The translations under genes were made by a program, and so were the position numbers. Source: Enhydrobacter sp. (GTDB lineage: Bacteria; Pseudomonadota; Alphaproteobacteria; Reyranellales; Reyranellaceae). From it: a stretch of DNA of 64,000 nt. The notes below the pieces were generated by a model that was not told where the DNA came from, did no database searches, and worked only from the letters and a program-made list of their open reading frames with translations. Position 1 is the first letter of the stretch, and each line of letters opens with the position of its first letter. Of this stretch, positions 17,458 through 26,150 are shown one piece after another. Where the stretch lies: assembly GCA_025808875.1 (NCBI GenBank), contig CP075528.1, forward strand, positions 2,416,473 to 2,480,472, written 5' to 3'.

Positions 17458-18507
17458 TCAGCCGCAGGCCACCGAATAGATGTGCTGGACCTCGCCGGGC
17501 AGGGGCATCGCCTGCCACGACTTGCCGCCGTCCCGGGTGCCGAACACCTCGCCGTCGTAGCGCGCGCCGATATAGACCTGGTTCGGATCGCGCTGGTGCA
17601 GCCCGATCGACATGATCGTGCCGTGCACCTGCACCTTGTCGAAGCGTGTCCAGCTCCTGCCGCCGTCGGCGCTGCGATAGAGCCCGCCGTCGTGGCTCGA
17701 GGCGGCGACGGAGAGCGCAGCGTAGAGCGCGCCGGGCTCGCCGGGCGCCGCCTTGACGTCGCGGCCGTAGGTGGTCGGCGAGAAGCGGCCGACCTCCATG
17801 TCCTGCCAGCTCCTGCCGCCGTCGGCGGTGCGGAAGAGGCCCATGCGCAGCGCGACGATGGCGGCGTCGGGGTCGGAGGGATCGATGGTGACGGCATGGC
17901 CGTCGAGCATGCCCTCGGCCGTCGTGTCGCTGACGATCTTGCTCTTGAGGTGGGGCAGGTCGGCGAGCCGGATCAGTCCGTCGCTGCAGTCGCTCCAGGT
18001 CTCGCCGCCGTCTGTGCTGCGCATGACGCCGTTGATCTCGAGCGCGGCGTAGATCTCGTCGGGTTTCGTCGGATGCTGGGCGAGGCGCATCACCCGCGAC
18101 GCGAAGGGACCCTTGCAGTGCTCGGCGATGCGGGGCGTCGGCAGTTTGCGCCAGCTCTGCCCGGTGTCGTCGCTGCGATAGACGTCGAGCGGCGACGCGC
18201 CGGCCAGCATCCTCTTCGGATCGCGGCTGTCGACCATGAAGCACCAGACTTCCTTGTTCGCGTCGGGAAAGCCGGCGCGCACGAACGTGGCGCCGCGATC
18301 GGTGCTGCGCCAGATGCCGTCCTTGGTGCCGGCGAACACGAGCTCCGGGTCGTGCGGATGCACGAAGACGGTGAAGGCCTGGGTCGTCGGCAGGACGTGG
18401 GCCCACTCGCCGTCGATGGCGCGGCGGAAGACGCCGACCTTGCCGGGATGGTCCGGCTTGCCGAAATACCCGGCGACGCCGGCATAGACATGGGACTGCT
18501 CGGCCAT
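17458..18507 (-). CDS. Sialidase-like BNR-repeat beta-propeller protein
   Basis: 349 residues from the ATG at 18507, which has GGGAGAAG before it. Multiple Asp-box (BNR) motifs are visible: GIWRSTDRGATFVR, DVYRSDDTGQSWRK, GVMRSTDGGETWSD, GLFRTADGGRSWQD, GLYRSADGGRSWTR and GEVFGTRDGGKSWQA. These mark a propeller as in sialidases and YCF48-like proteins. There is no signal peptide and no obvious catalytic Arg triad, so enzymatic sialidase activity is not supported. It is divergent from the dienelactone hydrolase gene. Confidence 0.8.
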   Translation of the reverse strand: MAEQSHVYAGVAGYFGKPDHPGKVGVFRRAIDGEWAHVLPTTQAFTVFVHPHDPELVFAGTKDGIWRSTDRGATFVRAGFPDANKEVWCFMVDSRDPKRMLAGASPLDVYRSDDTGQSWRKLPTPRIAEHCKGPFASRVMRLAQHPTKPDEIYAALEINGVMRSTDGGETWSDCSDGLIRLADLPHLKSKIVSDTTAEGMLDGHAVTIDPSDPDAAIVALRMGLFRTADGGRSWQDMEVGRFSPTTYGRDVKAAPGEPGALYAALSVAASSHDGGLYRSADGGRSWTRFDKVQVHGTIMSIGLHQRDPNQVYIGARYDGEVFGTRDGGKSWQAMPLPGEVQHIYSVACG

Positions 18508-18579
18508 GCGCTTCTCCCGAATTTGTTGTTGAGCCGAGCCTACCAAGATGGTGGCATCGCGGCAAAGCGGAGGAACTGA

Positions 18580-19320
18580 ATGATCGAAGAGACGAGGGAT
18601 ATAACCACCCGGGCGGGCGCCGTCGAAACCTTCATCTGCCATCCGGAACGGGGCGGGCCCTATCCGCCGGTGCTGTTCCTGATGGACGCGCCGGGAATTC
18701 GCGAGGAGCTGTACGACATGGCGCGGCGGCTGGCGACGGTGGGCTACTACGTGCTGCTGCCGAACCTCTACTATCGCGCGGGCAAGGACACCAAGTACGG
18801 GCCGGACGTGCTGACGCACGGCAGCGCGGAACATGCGCGCATGCGCAGCGTGCGCACCAAGATGACGATCCCGCCGATGATGGACGACGTCGCCGATCTC
18901 ATCGCCTTTGCCGATCGCCAGAAGGCGGCGAAGCCGGGCCCGGTCGGCGTTCATGGCTATTGCATGAGCGGCCCCTACGCGCTGGCCGCGGCGGCGCGCT
19001 ATCCTGATCGGGTGGCGGCCGCGGCGTCGTTCTACGGCACCTGGCTGGTGAGCGACGCCGTCGAGAGCCCGCACCTGACGCTCGGCAAGGCCAAGGGCGA
19101 ACTCTACATCTCCTGCGCCGAGCATGACGATCTCGCGCCGCCCGACATGGTCAAGGAACTGAAGGCGCTGTTCGACAAGTCAGGCAGCGCGGGCGAGCTC
19201 GAGATCCACATGGGCGTCCATCACGGCTTCGCCTTTCCGCAGCGCTGGTGCTACGACAAGCCCGCCGCGGAGCGCCATTGGGAGCGCCTGATCGCGCTCT
19301 ACAGGAGGCGGTTGGGCTAA
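18580..19320 (+). CDS. Dienelactone hydrolase family protein
   Basis: 246-residue alpha/beta hydrolase. The nucleophile is a Cys in GVHGYCMSGPYAL, with Asp in SCAEHDDLAP and His in MGVHHGFAF, giving the Cys-Asp-His triad of dienelactone hydrolases. True ClcD/PcaD roles in aromatic ring cleavage are possible, but no ring-cleavage enzyme is beside it. The end overlaps the convergent VOC gene by 4 bases. Confidence 0.85.
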   Translation: MIEETRDITTRAGAVETFICHPERGGPYPPVLFLMDAPGIREELYDMARRLATVGYYVLLPNLYYRAGKDTKYGPDVLTHGSAEHARMRSVRTKMTIPPMMDDVADLIAFADRQKAAKPGPVGVHGYCMSGPYALAAAARYPDRVAAAASFYGTWLVSDAVESPHLTLGKAKGELYISCAEHDDLAPPDMVKELKALFDKSGSAGELEIHMGVHHGFAFPQRWCYDKPAAERHWERLIALYRRRLG

Positions 19321-19817
19321 GCTGCCTTCGCCGACCGCTTGTCGACCTGCCAGCGATTGAGGATGTCGCGGGCCCGGTTCTTCGTCGGATCCATGTCGGC
19401 CTCGCGCCCGGGCACCTTGGCCGCGAGCTCGATGACGTAGCCGTTGGGATCGCGGAAGTAGATCGACTTGATGAATTTGTGGTCCGACGGCCCGCGCACC
19501 TCGCGGCCCTCTTTCTTGCCCTTGGCGAGCATGCGATCGAGGACCTCGGGCTGGACCTCGAGCGCGATGTGCAGGTCGAAGTCGTGCTGCTCCTTGAACT
19601 CGAACGGCACATCAGGCGCCTCGAAGAAGGCGAGGGACGAGCCGTCGTCCATCTGGAAGAAGGAGTGCAGCACGCCGGTGCCCGTGCTGCGGCCGGTCTG
19701 GGTGGTCTCGATCTTGAACGCATTGACCAGGGGCAGGCCGAGGAAGTCCTCGTAGAACTTCCGGGTCTCTTCGGAATCGCGGCAGCGATAGGCGTTGTGA
19801 TGCAGGCCCTTGATCAT
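19317..19817 (-). CDS. VOC family (glyoxalase/extradiol dioxygenase fold) protein
   Basis: 166 residues from the ATG at 19817, preceded by GGAGAGACC. Two beta-alpha-beta-beta-beta modules are seen: IKGLHHNAYRCRDSEETRKF with His near residue 6, and HDFDLHIALEV with KSIYFRDPNGYVIELAAKVP ending in the metal-ligand Glu. The layout suggests a lactoylglutathione-lyase or fosfomycin-resistance-like metal site. The adjacent GST gene on the same strand hints at a thiol-conjugate role, which is inference. Confidence 0.8.
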   Translation of the reverse strand: MIKGLHHNAYRCRDSEETRKFYEDFLGLPLVNAFKIETTQTGRSTGTGVLHSFFQMDDGSSLAFFEAPDVPFEFKEQHDFDLHIALEVQPEVLDRMLAKGKKEGREVRGPSDHKFIKSIYFRDPNGYVIELAAKVPGREADMDPTKNRARDILNRWQVDKRSAKAA

Positions 19818-19828
19818 TGGTCTCTCCG

Positions 19829-20503
19829 TCAAATGGCTTGCCAGGCCTGTCCCTTGGTCGAGGCGCAGAAGCCGTTGAAGGTCTCGTAGACCTTGGCGTA
19901 ATTCGGGCCCGACTTGAAGGTGTCGAGCCAGCGCTTGATATTGGGATAGGCCGAGAAATCGCAATGCACAAGCTCGCCGGCCGTCGTGATCGCGGCGCCG
20001 AAATAGTCGGCGACCGTGAGCTGGTTACCGCAGAGATACTTGTTGGTCGGCCCGATCCAGTGGTCGTTGAGGATCTGCAGCCAGGCCTTGGACTTGTCCT
20101 TGCCCCAGGCAACGACGGCCTCCTGCACCTTGGTGTCCTCGCGCTTCAGGTGAGGGAAGAGCTGCGGGTAGATCAGGCCGTAGCCCCAGTCGCGGTAGAA
20201 ATTCGAATTGAACCAGTCCATCACCTCGTTGATGCGCGCGCGCTGCTTGAGATCCTTCGGATAGGCGGGCGAATCGATCTTCTCCGCCAGATAGCGCAGG
20301 ATCGCGGCGCTCTCGGTCAGCCGGAATCCGTCGTCGTCCAGCATCGGGATGAGGTGATTCGGGTTGAGCTTGCTGTAGGCGGGCTCGTAGTGCTGGCCCT
20401 TCAGGATGTCGACCACTTCCATGTCGCACTTGATGTCGTTGTCGGCGATGAACTGCATGACCGGCCGCGACGTGGTGGATACGGGGTGCATATAGAGTTT
20501 CAT
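19829..20503 (-). CDS. Glutathione S-transferase family protein
   Basis: 224 residues. N-terminal thioredoxin-like domain (MKLYMHPVSTTSRPVMQFIA, then the cis-Pro region NHLIPMLDDDGFRLTESAAI) followed by an all-helical C-terminal domain (NQLTVADYFGAAITTAGELV). The Ser/Thr-rich STTSRP segment at residues 9-14 is the glutathione-activating site of theta/beta-like enzymes. It lies 11 bases upstream of the VOC gene, so the pair is probably one transcript. Confidence 0.88.
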   Translation of the reverse strand: MKLYMHPVSTTSRPVMQFIADNDIKCDMEVVDILKGQHYEPAYSKLNPNHLIPMLDDDGFRLTESAAILRYLAEKIDSPAYPKDLKQRARINEVMDWFNSNFYRDWGYGLIYPQLFPHLKREDTKVQEAVVAWGKDKSKAWLQILNDHWIGPTNKYLCGNQLTVADYFGAAITTAGELVHCDFSAYPNIKRWLDTFKSGPNYAKVYETFNGFCASTKGQAWQAI

Positions 20504-20537
20504 GGCGTCCTCCCTGGAGAACGCAGGCTAGCATGTT

Positions 20538-21731
20538 CTAGCGCCCGGCGCGTGCCGTCAGGAGTTGCCAGAATCCCGCGGCGAGGACGCAGACGGCAAC
20601 GAGGCCGAACGCCGAGCCGTAACCGCCGGCGACGGCGACCAGACCGAAGATGGGCGGCCCGACGACCGCCCCGGAGAAGGCGAGCGCCGTTTGCACGGCC
20701 GCGACGGCCGCCACCTGACCCGGCGGCGCGAGATGCGCGAACTCGGCGATGGAGACGCCGTTCCAGCTGATCGCGACGGCGCCGTAGGCGACCACCACCA
20801 GACCGACGAGCCAGGCCGGCGCCTCCGGCGGCAACAGGGCCGTGGCGAGCGCTCCCGCTGCCATCAGGATGCCGACCCAGCCCAGCAACGACATGCGGGG
20901 AACGCGGTCGCCGACCGCACCGAGCACGAGACGCACGACGGTGCCGGCCATTTGCGCGAGGAACAGGAAAAAGCCGGCCTGGGCGATGCTCATCCGGCAA
21001 TGCTCGTAGAGATACGTGACGAGATAGAAAGTGAAGGTGTGCTGTGCGACGACGAACAGCAACGCCGAACAGCCGAGCACGCGCAGCTCGCGATGGCGCA
21101 TGACGAGGCCGATCGACGGCCAGATGCCGGGCGACGGGCCCGGCGGGGCGACGGAAGCGTCGAGGCGCGGACGCATCGCTTCGAGCGCCAGGGTACCGGC
21201 GACGAGGATCGCGGCGGCAATCGCCGACGCGCCGCGCCAGCCAAAGGCCGGCAGCAGCCAGGGCAGCAACAGGCCGGCGATGGCAAAGCCCACCGGGACG
21301 CCGGTCTGCTTGACCGAAAAGACCAGGCTGAACCAATGGCGCGGCACGCGCTGGCTCAGGATGTGGGAGGAGGCCGGATTGATCGGCCCCTGGGCGCAGC
21401 CGATGAAGACGACGGCGAGCACCGTCGCGGCGACGGCGCCGACCGAGTTGGCAAGCAGGCCGGCGGCGCCGCACAGCATCGCGATCTGGCAGACCCGCAC
21501 CGCGCCTAGCCGCGCGATCCAGGGCGCACTGATCAGGGCGACAACCGTGGCGACGGCATAGATGGCGGCGGTGAAAACGCCGACGAGCTTCGGATCCATC
21601 GCCAGGTCGACGGCGATCGCGGGCATCAGGACGCCGAGCGCGATCACCGAGAGCGAGACCGCGACCTGGGTGCCGAGCATGGCACCCACGGGCACGAGGA
21701 CCGACGTGAGCTCGGCGTGCGGCTTGTTCAC
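20538..21731 (-). CDS. Major facilitator superfamily transporter
   Basis: 397 residues with about 12 hydrophobic segments. Typical features are the short N-terminal tail, MDPKLVGVFTAAIYAVATVV around helix 2, the cytoplasmic loop SAPWIARLGAVRVCQIAML (motif-A region, degenerate) and FSVKQTGVPVGFAIAGLLLP in the helix 4-5 region. It probably exports or imports a small metabolite; the substrate cannot be told. Transcribed downstream of the CitE-like lyase gene (12-base gap), so it may serve the same pathway. Confidence 0.87.
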   Translation of the reverse strand: MNKPHAELTSVLVPVGAMLGTQVAVSLSVIALGVLMPAIAVDLAMDPKLVGVFTAAIYAVATVVALISAPWIARLGAVRVCQIAMLCGAAGLLANSVGAVAATVLAVVFIGCAQGPINPASSHILSQRVPRHWFSLVFSVKQTGVPVGFAIAGLLLPWLLPAFGWRGASAIAAAILVAGTLALEAMRPRLDASVAPPGPSPGIWPSIGLVMRHRELRVLGCSALLFVVAQHTFTFYLVTYLYEHCRMSIAQAGFFLFLAQMAGTVVRLVLGAVGDRVPRMSLLGWVGILMAAGALATALLPPEAPAWLVGLVVVAYGAVAISWNGVSIAEFAHLAPPGQVAAVAAVQTALAFSGAVVGPPIFGLVAVAGGYGSAFGLVAVCVLAAGFWQLLTARAGR

Positions 21732-21743
21732 GCCGATCGGCGC

Positions 21744-22658
21744 CTATATTCCGTAGAGGTCGGCCTTGTTCAGAATGGTGTTTCGCAGGATGCGGATCGA
21801 GGCGACGTCGACCATGATGCCGTCGACGTTGATGGCGCCCAGGCCCTGAGCCTCGGCCTCGGCATAGGCCTTCTCGAGCTTGCGGGCGCGCGCCACATCC
21901 TCGGGCTTGGGCGAGTAGATCTCCAGCGCGTGCTCGATCTGCGAGGGATGGATCGCCCACTTGCCGACGCAGCCCAGGATCATCGAGCGCTTGCACTCCT
22001 CGCGATAGGCCTGCGGGTTCTTGAAGTCGGCGAACGGCCCGTCGACCGGATCGATGCCGGCGGCGCGGCAAGCCATCACCAGCCGGAAGCGGGCGTAGTG
22101 CCAGATGTCGCCCGGATAGCCGTCGGTCTCGCCGACGTTCTTGTTGGTGACGCCCATCGAGGCCGAGAAGTCGCCCATGCCGAACACCAGGCACTCGAGC
22201 CTGGGCGTGCACTTGGCGATGGCGTCGACGTTCTGCATGCCCTCGACCTCTTCAATGAGAGCCTCGAGGCCGATGCGGTTCTTGAGCTTCAGCTTCTTCT
22301 CGAGCTGGTGCAGCAGCTTGTCGGCGAACAGCACGTCGGCCGGCGTCATGACCTTGGTCATCATGATGGTGTCGAGATGCTCGCCGGCGCCCTCGACCAC
22401 CTCGATGATGTCCTCGAAGGCGTATTCGGTCGTGAGGTCGTTGATGCGCACGCAGCGCGTCTTGCCCGTCCAGTCGAGCGTCTTCAGCGCCTGCACGATC
22501 TTCTTGCGGGCATCGCGCTTCTGGCTCGGCGCGACGGCGTCCTCGAGGTCGAGGAAGACATGATCGGCCTTCGACTCCGACGCCTTCTGCATCATCTTCT
22601 CGCTGGAACCGGGCGTGGACAGCTGGACGCGGCGGGCGCGGCGGGGACGGTCGGTCAT
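21744..22658 (-). CDS. CitE/HpcH-type CoA-ester lyase (malyl/citramalyl-CoA lyase-like)
   Basis: 304-residue TIM barrel cleaving a 3-hydroxyacyl-CoA ester to acetyl-CoA plus a 2-oxoacid. Motifs: VQLSTPGSSEKMMQKA, DHVFLDLEDAVAPSQKRDAR (metal Glu/Asp), CVRINDL (catalytic Arg), EALIEEVEGMQNVDAIA (metal Glu) and LVFGMGDFSASMG (metal Asp). The C-terminal GKWAIHPSQIEHA is typical. AGGAGAAG precedes the ATG. Together with the CaiB transferase and MaoC genes upstream, it could cleave citramalyl-CoA or methylmalyl-CoA; L-malyl-CoA is also possible. Confidence 0.88.
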   Translation of the reverse strand: MTDRPRRARRVQLSTPGSSEKMMQKASESKADHVFLDLEDAVAPSQKRDARKKIVQALKTLDWTGKTRCVRINDLTTEYAFEDIIEVVEGAGEHLDTIMMTKVMTPADVLFADKLLHQLEKKLKLKNRIGLEALIEEVEGMQNVDAIAKCTPRLECLVFGMGDFSASMGVTNKNVGETDGYPGDIWHYARFRLVMACRAAGIDPVDGPFADFKNPQAYREECKRSMILGCVGKWAIHPSQIEHALEIYSPKPEDVARARKLEKAYAEAEAQGLGAINVDGIMVDVASIRILRNTILNKADLYGI

Positions 22659-22667
22659 GATCTTCTC

Positions 22668-23897
22668 CTAGGCAACGATCTTGTCGGCACGCAGCCTGGC
22701 GATCTCGGGCGGGCTGCAGCCGATGGCTTGCAAATACTGGTCCGTGTGCTCGCCCAGCAAGGGGGCGCGATGGCGCACGCGGCCCGGCGTCTCGGTCATC
22801 TTGACGGCGACGCCGGCGATCTGCACCTCGTGGTCGAGGCCGGGATGCGGCACCCAGGGCAGCATGTCGCGCGCCTTGAAGTGCGGATCGGCCACGATGT
22901 CGCGCACGTTGTAGACCGGCGAGAAGGGCACCTTGCCGCCGAGATGCCCGAGCAGCTCCTGCTTGGTGCGCCGGCTGGTGAAGGCCGAGACCGCGGCGAT
23001 GATCGCGTCCTGATTGGCGCGGCGGTCCTGCACCGTGGCGTTCCTGGGATCGCTCGCCATCTCCGGACGGTCGATCAGCCGGCAGAGGATCGGGAAGTGC
23101 GTGTCGGCATGTGCCGCGATCGTGACGAACCCGTCCCTCGCCGGAAACATGCCGAAGGGGCAGAGAAGGGGATGATGATTGCCCTCCGGCGTCGGCAGCG
23201 CATGGGCAAAGGAATGCTGGTGCATGATGCGCTCGCAGACGGCGAGGATCGCGTCGACCATGCCGACATCGACGAACTGGCCCTTGCCCGTCTTGTGGGC
23301 GCGGAAGATCGCCGAGACGATGCCGAAGGCACAGGTGATGGCGGGCACGATGTCGCCGACGCCGGGCCCGACCTTCATGGGCGTGTCCTTGTCGGGGCCG
23401 GTGATGGCCATGATGCCGCCCATCGCCTGGCTGATCACGTCGTAGGCCGGGAAATCGGCATAGGGGCTCCTGCCGGTGCGCGGATCGCCGAAGCCGCGGA
23501 TCGTCGCGTAGACCAGCCTGGGATTGCGCGCGTGCAGGGCTTCGTAGCTGAGGCCGAGGCGGTCCATGACGCCGCCGCGATAGTTCTCGACCACGGCGTC
23601 AGCGCCGTCGCAGAGCTTCATGAGCAGATCGCGGCCCTCGGGCTTCTTGAGGTCGATGGCGATCGACTTCTTGTTGCGGTTCACCGAAGCGAAGTAGCCG
23701 CCGAATGCCCGAAGCTTGTCGTTCTCATGGTAGGGACCGATGATGCGCGTGTGGTCGCCGTCGAGCGGCTCCACTTTGATGATCTCCGCGCCCTGGTCGG
23801 CCAGCAGCATGGTGCAGTAGGGCCCGGCCAGCATCTGCGTGAGGTCGACGATGCGCACGCCGTCGAGCGCGCCGGCGACTTCAGTCATGACGGACAC
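22668..23897 (-). CDS. CaiB/BaiF family CoA-transferase
   Basis: 409-residue class III CoA-transferase that moves CoA between carboxylates through an aspartyl-anhydride intermediate. Family marks: GVRIVDLTQMLAGPYCTMLL, VNRNKKSIAIDLKKPEGRDL, AVVENYRGGVMDRLGL, and the catalytic Asp in FVDVGMVDAILA. The start is GTG at 23897 (AGAGGA nine bases before) or ATG at 23888. It lies 9 bases upstream of the lyase gene. Likely activates the dicarboxylate used by the cluster, with succinyl-CoA as probable donor (inference). Confidence 0.88.
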   Translation of the reverse strand: MSVMTEVAGALDGVRIVDLTQMLAGPYCTMLLADQGAEIIKVEPLDGDHTRIIGPYHENDKLRAFGGYFASVNRNKKSIAIDLKKPEGRDLLMKLCDGADAVVENYRGGVMDRLGLSYEALHARNPRLVYATIRGFGDPRTGRSPYADFPAYDVISQAMGGIMAITGPDKDTPMKVGPGVGDIVPAITCAFGIVSAIFRAHKTGKGQFVDVGMVDAILAVCERIMHQHSFAHALPTPEGNHHPLLCPFGMFPARDGFVTIAAHADTHFPILCRLIDRPEMASDPRNATVQDRRANQDAIIAAVSAFTSRRTKQELLGHLGGKVPFSPVYNVRDIVADPHFKARDMLPWVPHPGLDHEVQIAGVAVKMTETPGRVRHRAPLLGEHTDQYLQAIGCSPPEIARLRADKIVA

Positions 23898-23907
23898 GAC
23901 TCATATT

Positions 23908-23999
23908 CCTCTCCCCCGATAGGGGGAGAGGTTAGGTGAGGGGGTTGCACGAGCTTTCGATTCCCCCTCACCCGTCCTCTCCCCCTGGCGGGGGAGAGG
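23908..23999. repeat. Composite palindromic repeat (three nested hairpins)
   Basis: Two identical hairpins, CCTCTCCCCC-gata-GGGGGAGAGG (23908-23931) and CCTCTCCCCC-tggc-GGGGGAGAGG (23976-23999), flank a third stem made of GGTGAGGGGG (23935-23944) and CCCCCTCACC (23963-23972). This is the form of dispersed REP-like elements common in alphaproteobacterial intergenic DNA. It separates the MaoC gene from the CaiB gene and may stabilise or terminate the transcript. Confidence 0.8.
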
Positions 24000-24012
24000 A
24001 GAAAGACGGAGG

Positions 24013-24492
24013 TCACCTGTCCCCCCAATGGCTGCGGCGCTTGATGAGCACGGTGCGCTCGCCTTCGAAGATGTGCTTGTCGTCCTGGTTCACGCCGTAG
24101 TGCCTGAAGCGGACGATGCCGGCGTCGGGTTGTTTGGCGTCGCGCGTCTCCAGCACCTCGCTGTAACAATAGAGCGTGTCGCCGTGATAGAGCGGGCCTT
24201 TGAGGCGGATCTTGTCCATGCCGAGCTCCATCAGCGCGTTCTCGGCGGTGTCCTCGGCGGCAAGGCCGATGCACATCGAGATGGTGACGCCGCCGAAGCC
24301 CAGGCGCTGGCCGTAGTTGGTGCCCCTGGTCAGGTGCTCGTTGAAGTGCGCCTCGGCGGTGTTCATGGTCACGTTGGTGATCCAGACCTGCTCCATCGGC
24401 TCGACGGTCTTGCCGCGCGCGTGCTTCAGCACGTCGCCGACCTTGAAATCCTCGAAGTAGTTGGCCTTGCCGGTGAGCGCCGAGACCTTCAT
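24013..24492 (-). CDS. MaoC-like hot-dog hydratase
   Basis: 159 residues from the ATG at 24492, which overlaps the stop of the acyl-CoA dehydrogenase gene (TGATG). A single hot-dog domain: NYFEDFKVGDVLKHARGKTV, then NTAEAHFNEHLTRGTNYGQR in the catalytic helix, then GPLYHGDTLYCYSEVLETRD. The canonical D-x-N-P-x-H motif is altered, as in mesaconyl-CoA-hydratase-like and FAS1-like dehydratases. It likely adds water across an enoyl-CoA double bond of a branched or dicarboxylic substrate. Confidence 0.83.
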   Translation of the reverse strand: MKVSALTGKANYFEDFKVGDVLKHARGKTVEPMEQVWITNVTMNTAEAHFNEHLTRGTNYGQRLGFGGVTISMCIGLAAEDTAENALMELGMDKIRLKGPLYHGDTLYCYSEVLETRDAKQPDAGIVRFRHYGVNQDDKHIFEGERTVLIKRRSHWGDR

Positions 24493-25652
24493 CAGTTCTT
24501 CCCCCGGCCCAGCAGGCGATCGGAAATGATGCGCTTCTGGATCTCCGAGGTGCCTTCGAAGATCTTGGTCAGCCGCGCGTCGCGCCAGTGGCGCTCGACG
24601 GCATGGAGCGTCGTGTAGCCTGCGCCGCCATGGATCTGCAGGCCCTCGCTGCACACGCGCTCGGCCATCTCCGAGGCGAACAGCTTGGCCATCGAGGCCT
24701 CCTTGTCGCAGCGCTGGCCGGTGTCGATCTGCTCGCAGACGAAGTAGTTGAGCTGGCGCGCCGCCTCGATCTGGGTCGCCATCTCGGCGATCTTGAAGCG
24801 GATCGCCTGGAATTCGGAGATCGAGCGGCCGAACTGGCGCCGGTCGTTGGCGTACTGGATCGAATCGTCGAGCGCGCCCTGGGCGAGCCCGATGGCGCGG
24901 GCCGCGGTGTGGGCGCGCGCCGTCTCGAGGCCCGAGGTGGCGTAGTAGAAGGCCTGGCCTTCCTCGCCGATCATGTCGGCCGCCTCGACGCGAAAGTCGT
25001 CAAAGGCGAGCTCGTAGGTCTTCCAGCCGAAGTAGCCGATCTTGGGGATCGGCGCGCCGCTCACGCCCTTGGGCAGCGTGCCGCGCTTCTTCTCGACGAA
25101 GAACATGGAGAGGCCGAGATGGCGCTTGCCCTGTGGCGGATCGGAGGTGCGGGCGATGATGATCAGGAAGTCCGCGCCGTCGGCGAAGGTGCACCAGTAT
25201 TTGTTGCCGGAGATCAGGTAGCCGGAGCCGTCCTTCCTGGCGCGACAGGAGATGTTGGCGATGTCGGAGCCGGCATTGGGCTCGGACATGGAGAAGGCGC
25301 CCAGGAACTCGCCCTTGGCCATGCGCGGCAGGTAACGTGAGCGTTGCTCCTCGCTCATCATGTGCGAGCCGATCAGCAGGTTGCCGCGGGCGATGATCGA
25401 GGCGACGCTCATCCAGCCGCGCGACAGCTCTTCGGTGACCAGGCAGTACTCGAAGCAGCCGAGGCCGAGACCGCCGTACTTCTCCGGGATCAGGATGCCG
25501 AAATAGCCGAGCTCTGCCATCTTGTCCCTGAGATCCATCGGGATGTCGCCCTTCTCGGGATCGAGCTTGTTGGCGACCGGCAGGACCTCGTTGAGGGTGA
25601 ATTCGTGCGCCTGCTCCTGGATCATGCGGCGCTCTTCGGTGATGTACGACAT
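24492..25652 (-). CDS. Acyl-CoA dehydrogenase
   Basis: 386-residue FAD enzyme introducing the alpha-beta double bond in an acyl-CoA. Visible: GYFGILIPEKYGGLGLGCFE, GAFSMSEPNAGSDIANI (FAD/substrate binding), YWCTFADGADFLIIIARTSD, RRQFGRSISEFQAIRFKIAE and the C-terminal QIHGGAGYTTLHAVERHWRD. The catalytic Glu is in KIFEGTSEIQKRI. Overlaps the downstream MaoC gene and lies 2 bases from the upstream one, so all three are one operon. Methylsuccinyl-CoA or another branched acyl-CoA are candidate substrates. Confidence 0.92.
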   Translation of the reverse strand: MSYITEERRMIQEQAHEFTLNEVLPVANKLDPEKGDIPMDLRDKMAELGYFGILIPEKYGGLGLGCFEYCLVTEELSRGWMSVASIIARGNLLIGSHMMSEEQRSRYLPRMAKGEFLGAFSMSEPNAGSDIANISCRARKDGSGYLISGNKYWCTFADGADFLIIIARTSDPPQGKRHLGLSMFFVEKKRGTLPKGVSGAPIPKIGYFGWKTYELAFDDFRVEAADMIGEEGQAFYYATSGLETARAHTAARAIGLAQGALDDSIQYANDRRQFGRSISEFQAIRFKIAEMATQIEAARQLNYFVCEQIDTGQRCDKEASMAKLFASEMAERVCSEGLQIHGGAGYTTLHAVERHWRDARLTKIFEGTSEIQKRIISDRLLGRGKN

Positions 25653-25654
25653 TG

Positions 25655-26140
25655 TCAGGCGTTCCTTTGGCGCACGAGATTGGTGCGTTTGAAATCGATG
25701 ACGAGCTCTTCGCGCTGGTTCAGGCCGCGGGTGTGCCAGGTGACGATGCCGAAGCCCTTGTGACTGTCGGAGACGCGACGATCCATGACAGTCGATTCGG
25801 CGCGCAGCGAATCGCCCGGATAGACCGGCTGGTGATAGCTAAGCTCGTTGACGCCGAGGAACGGCCCGCCGCCTTCGCTGAGATCCTCGACGGTCAGGCC
25901 GAAGACCGTGGTGAAGACCAGCAGCGGGTTGGCGACGATGCCGGGATGGCCGTGCGCGCGGGCATAGGCGGCGTTGTAGTAGTGCGGGTTGAAATGCAGC
26001 GTGAGCGTCGTGAAGAGGGTGCTCTCCGATTCCGTGATCGTGCGGCCCCAGTGGTGCCTGAAGACCCGGCCGACCTCGAAATCCTCGTAGCGGTTGCCCT
26101 TCGGCACCAGGCGGGCACGCGTTCTGAAGTCCTCTGACAT
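25655..26140 (-). CDS. Second MaoC-like hot-dog hydratase
   Basis: 161 residues. GNRYEDFEVGRVFRHHWGRT, ESTLFTTLTLHFNPHYYNAA and YHQPVYPGDSLRAESTVMDR mark a MaoC/mesaconyl-CoA hydratase-type hot-dog domain. The central HFNPHYYN segment holds the probable catalytic His/Asn pair. It is clearly divergent from the MaoC gene downstream, so the two may form a heteromer or act on different substrates. It heads the MaoC-dehydrogenase-MaoC operon, just after the inverted-repeat element. Confidence 0.83.
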   Translation of the reverse strand: MSEDFRTRARLVPKGNRYEDFEVGRVFRHHWGRTITESESTLFTTLTLHFNPHYYNAAYARAHGHPGIVANPLLVFTTVFGLTVEDLSEGGGPFLGVNELSYHQPVYPGDSLRAESTVMDRRVSDSHKGFGIVTWHTRGLNQREELVIDFKRTNLVRQRNA

Positions 26141-26150
26141 CTTCTCCTTA

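Noticed and set aside
16311..17897. 528-codon minus-strand frame across the LLM oxidoreductase and BNR genes
   Set aside because: Its N-terminal part is a shifted frame of the BNR gene and the rest is antisense to the oxidoreductase.
20500..22212. 570-codon minus-strand frame across the MFS and lyase genes
   Set aside because: It overlaps two well supported genes on the same strand in another frame and encodes no recognisable domain.
21744..22658. Naming the lyase as malyl-CoA lyase of the ethylmalonyl-CoA pathway
   Set aside because: Fold and catalytic residues fit, but the neighbours fit a citramalyl- or methylmalyl-type substrate equally well and ethylmalonyl-CoA genes are not seen.
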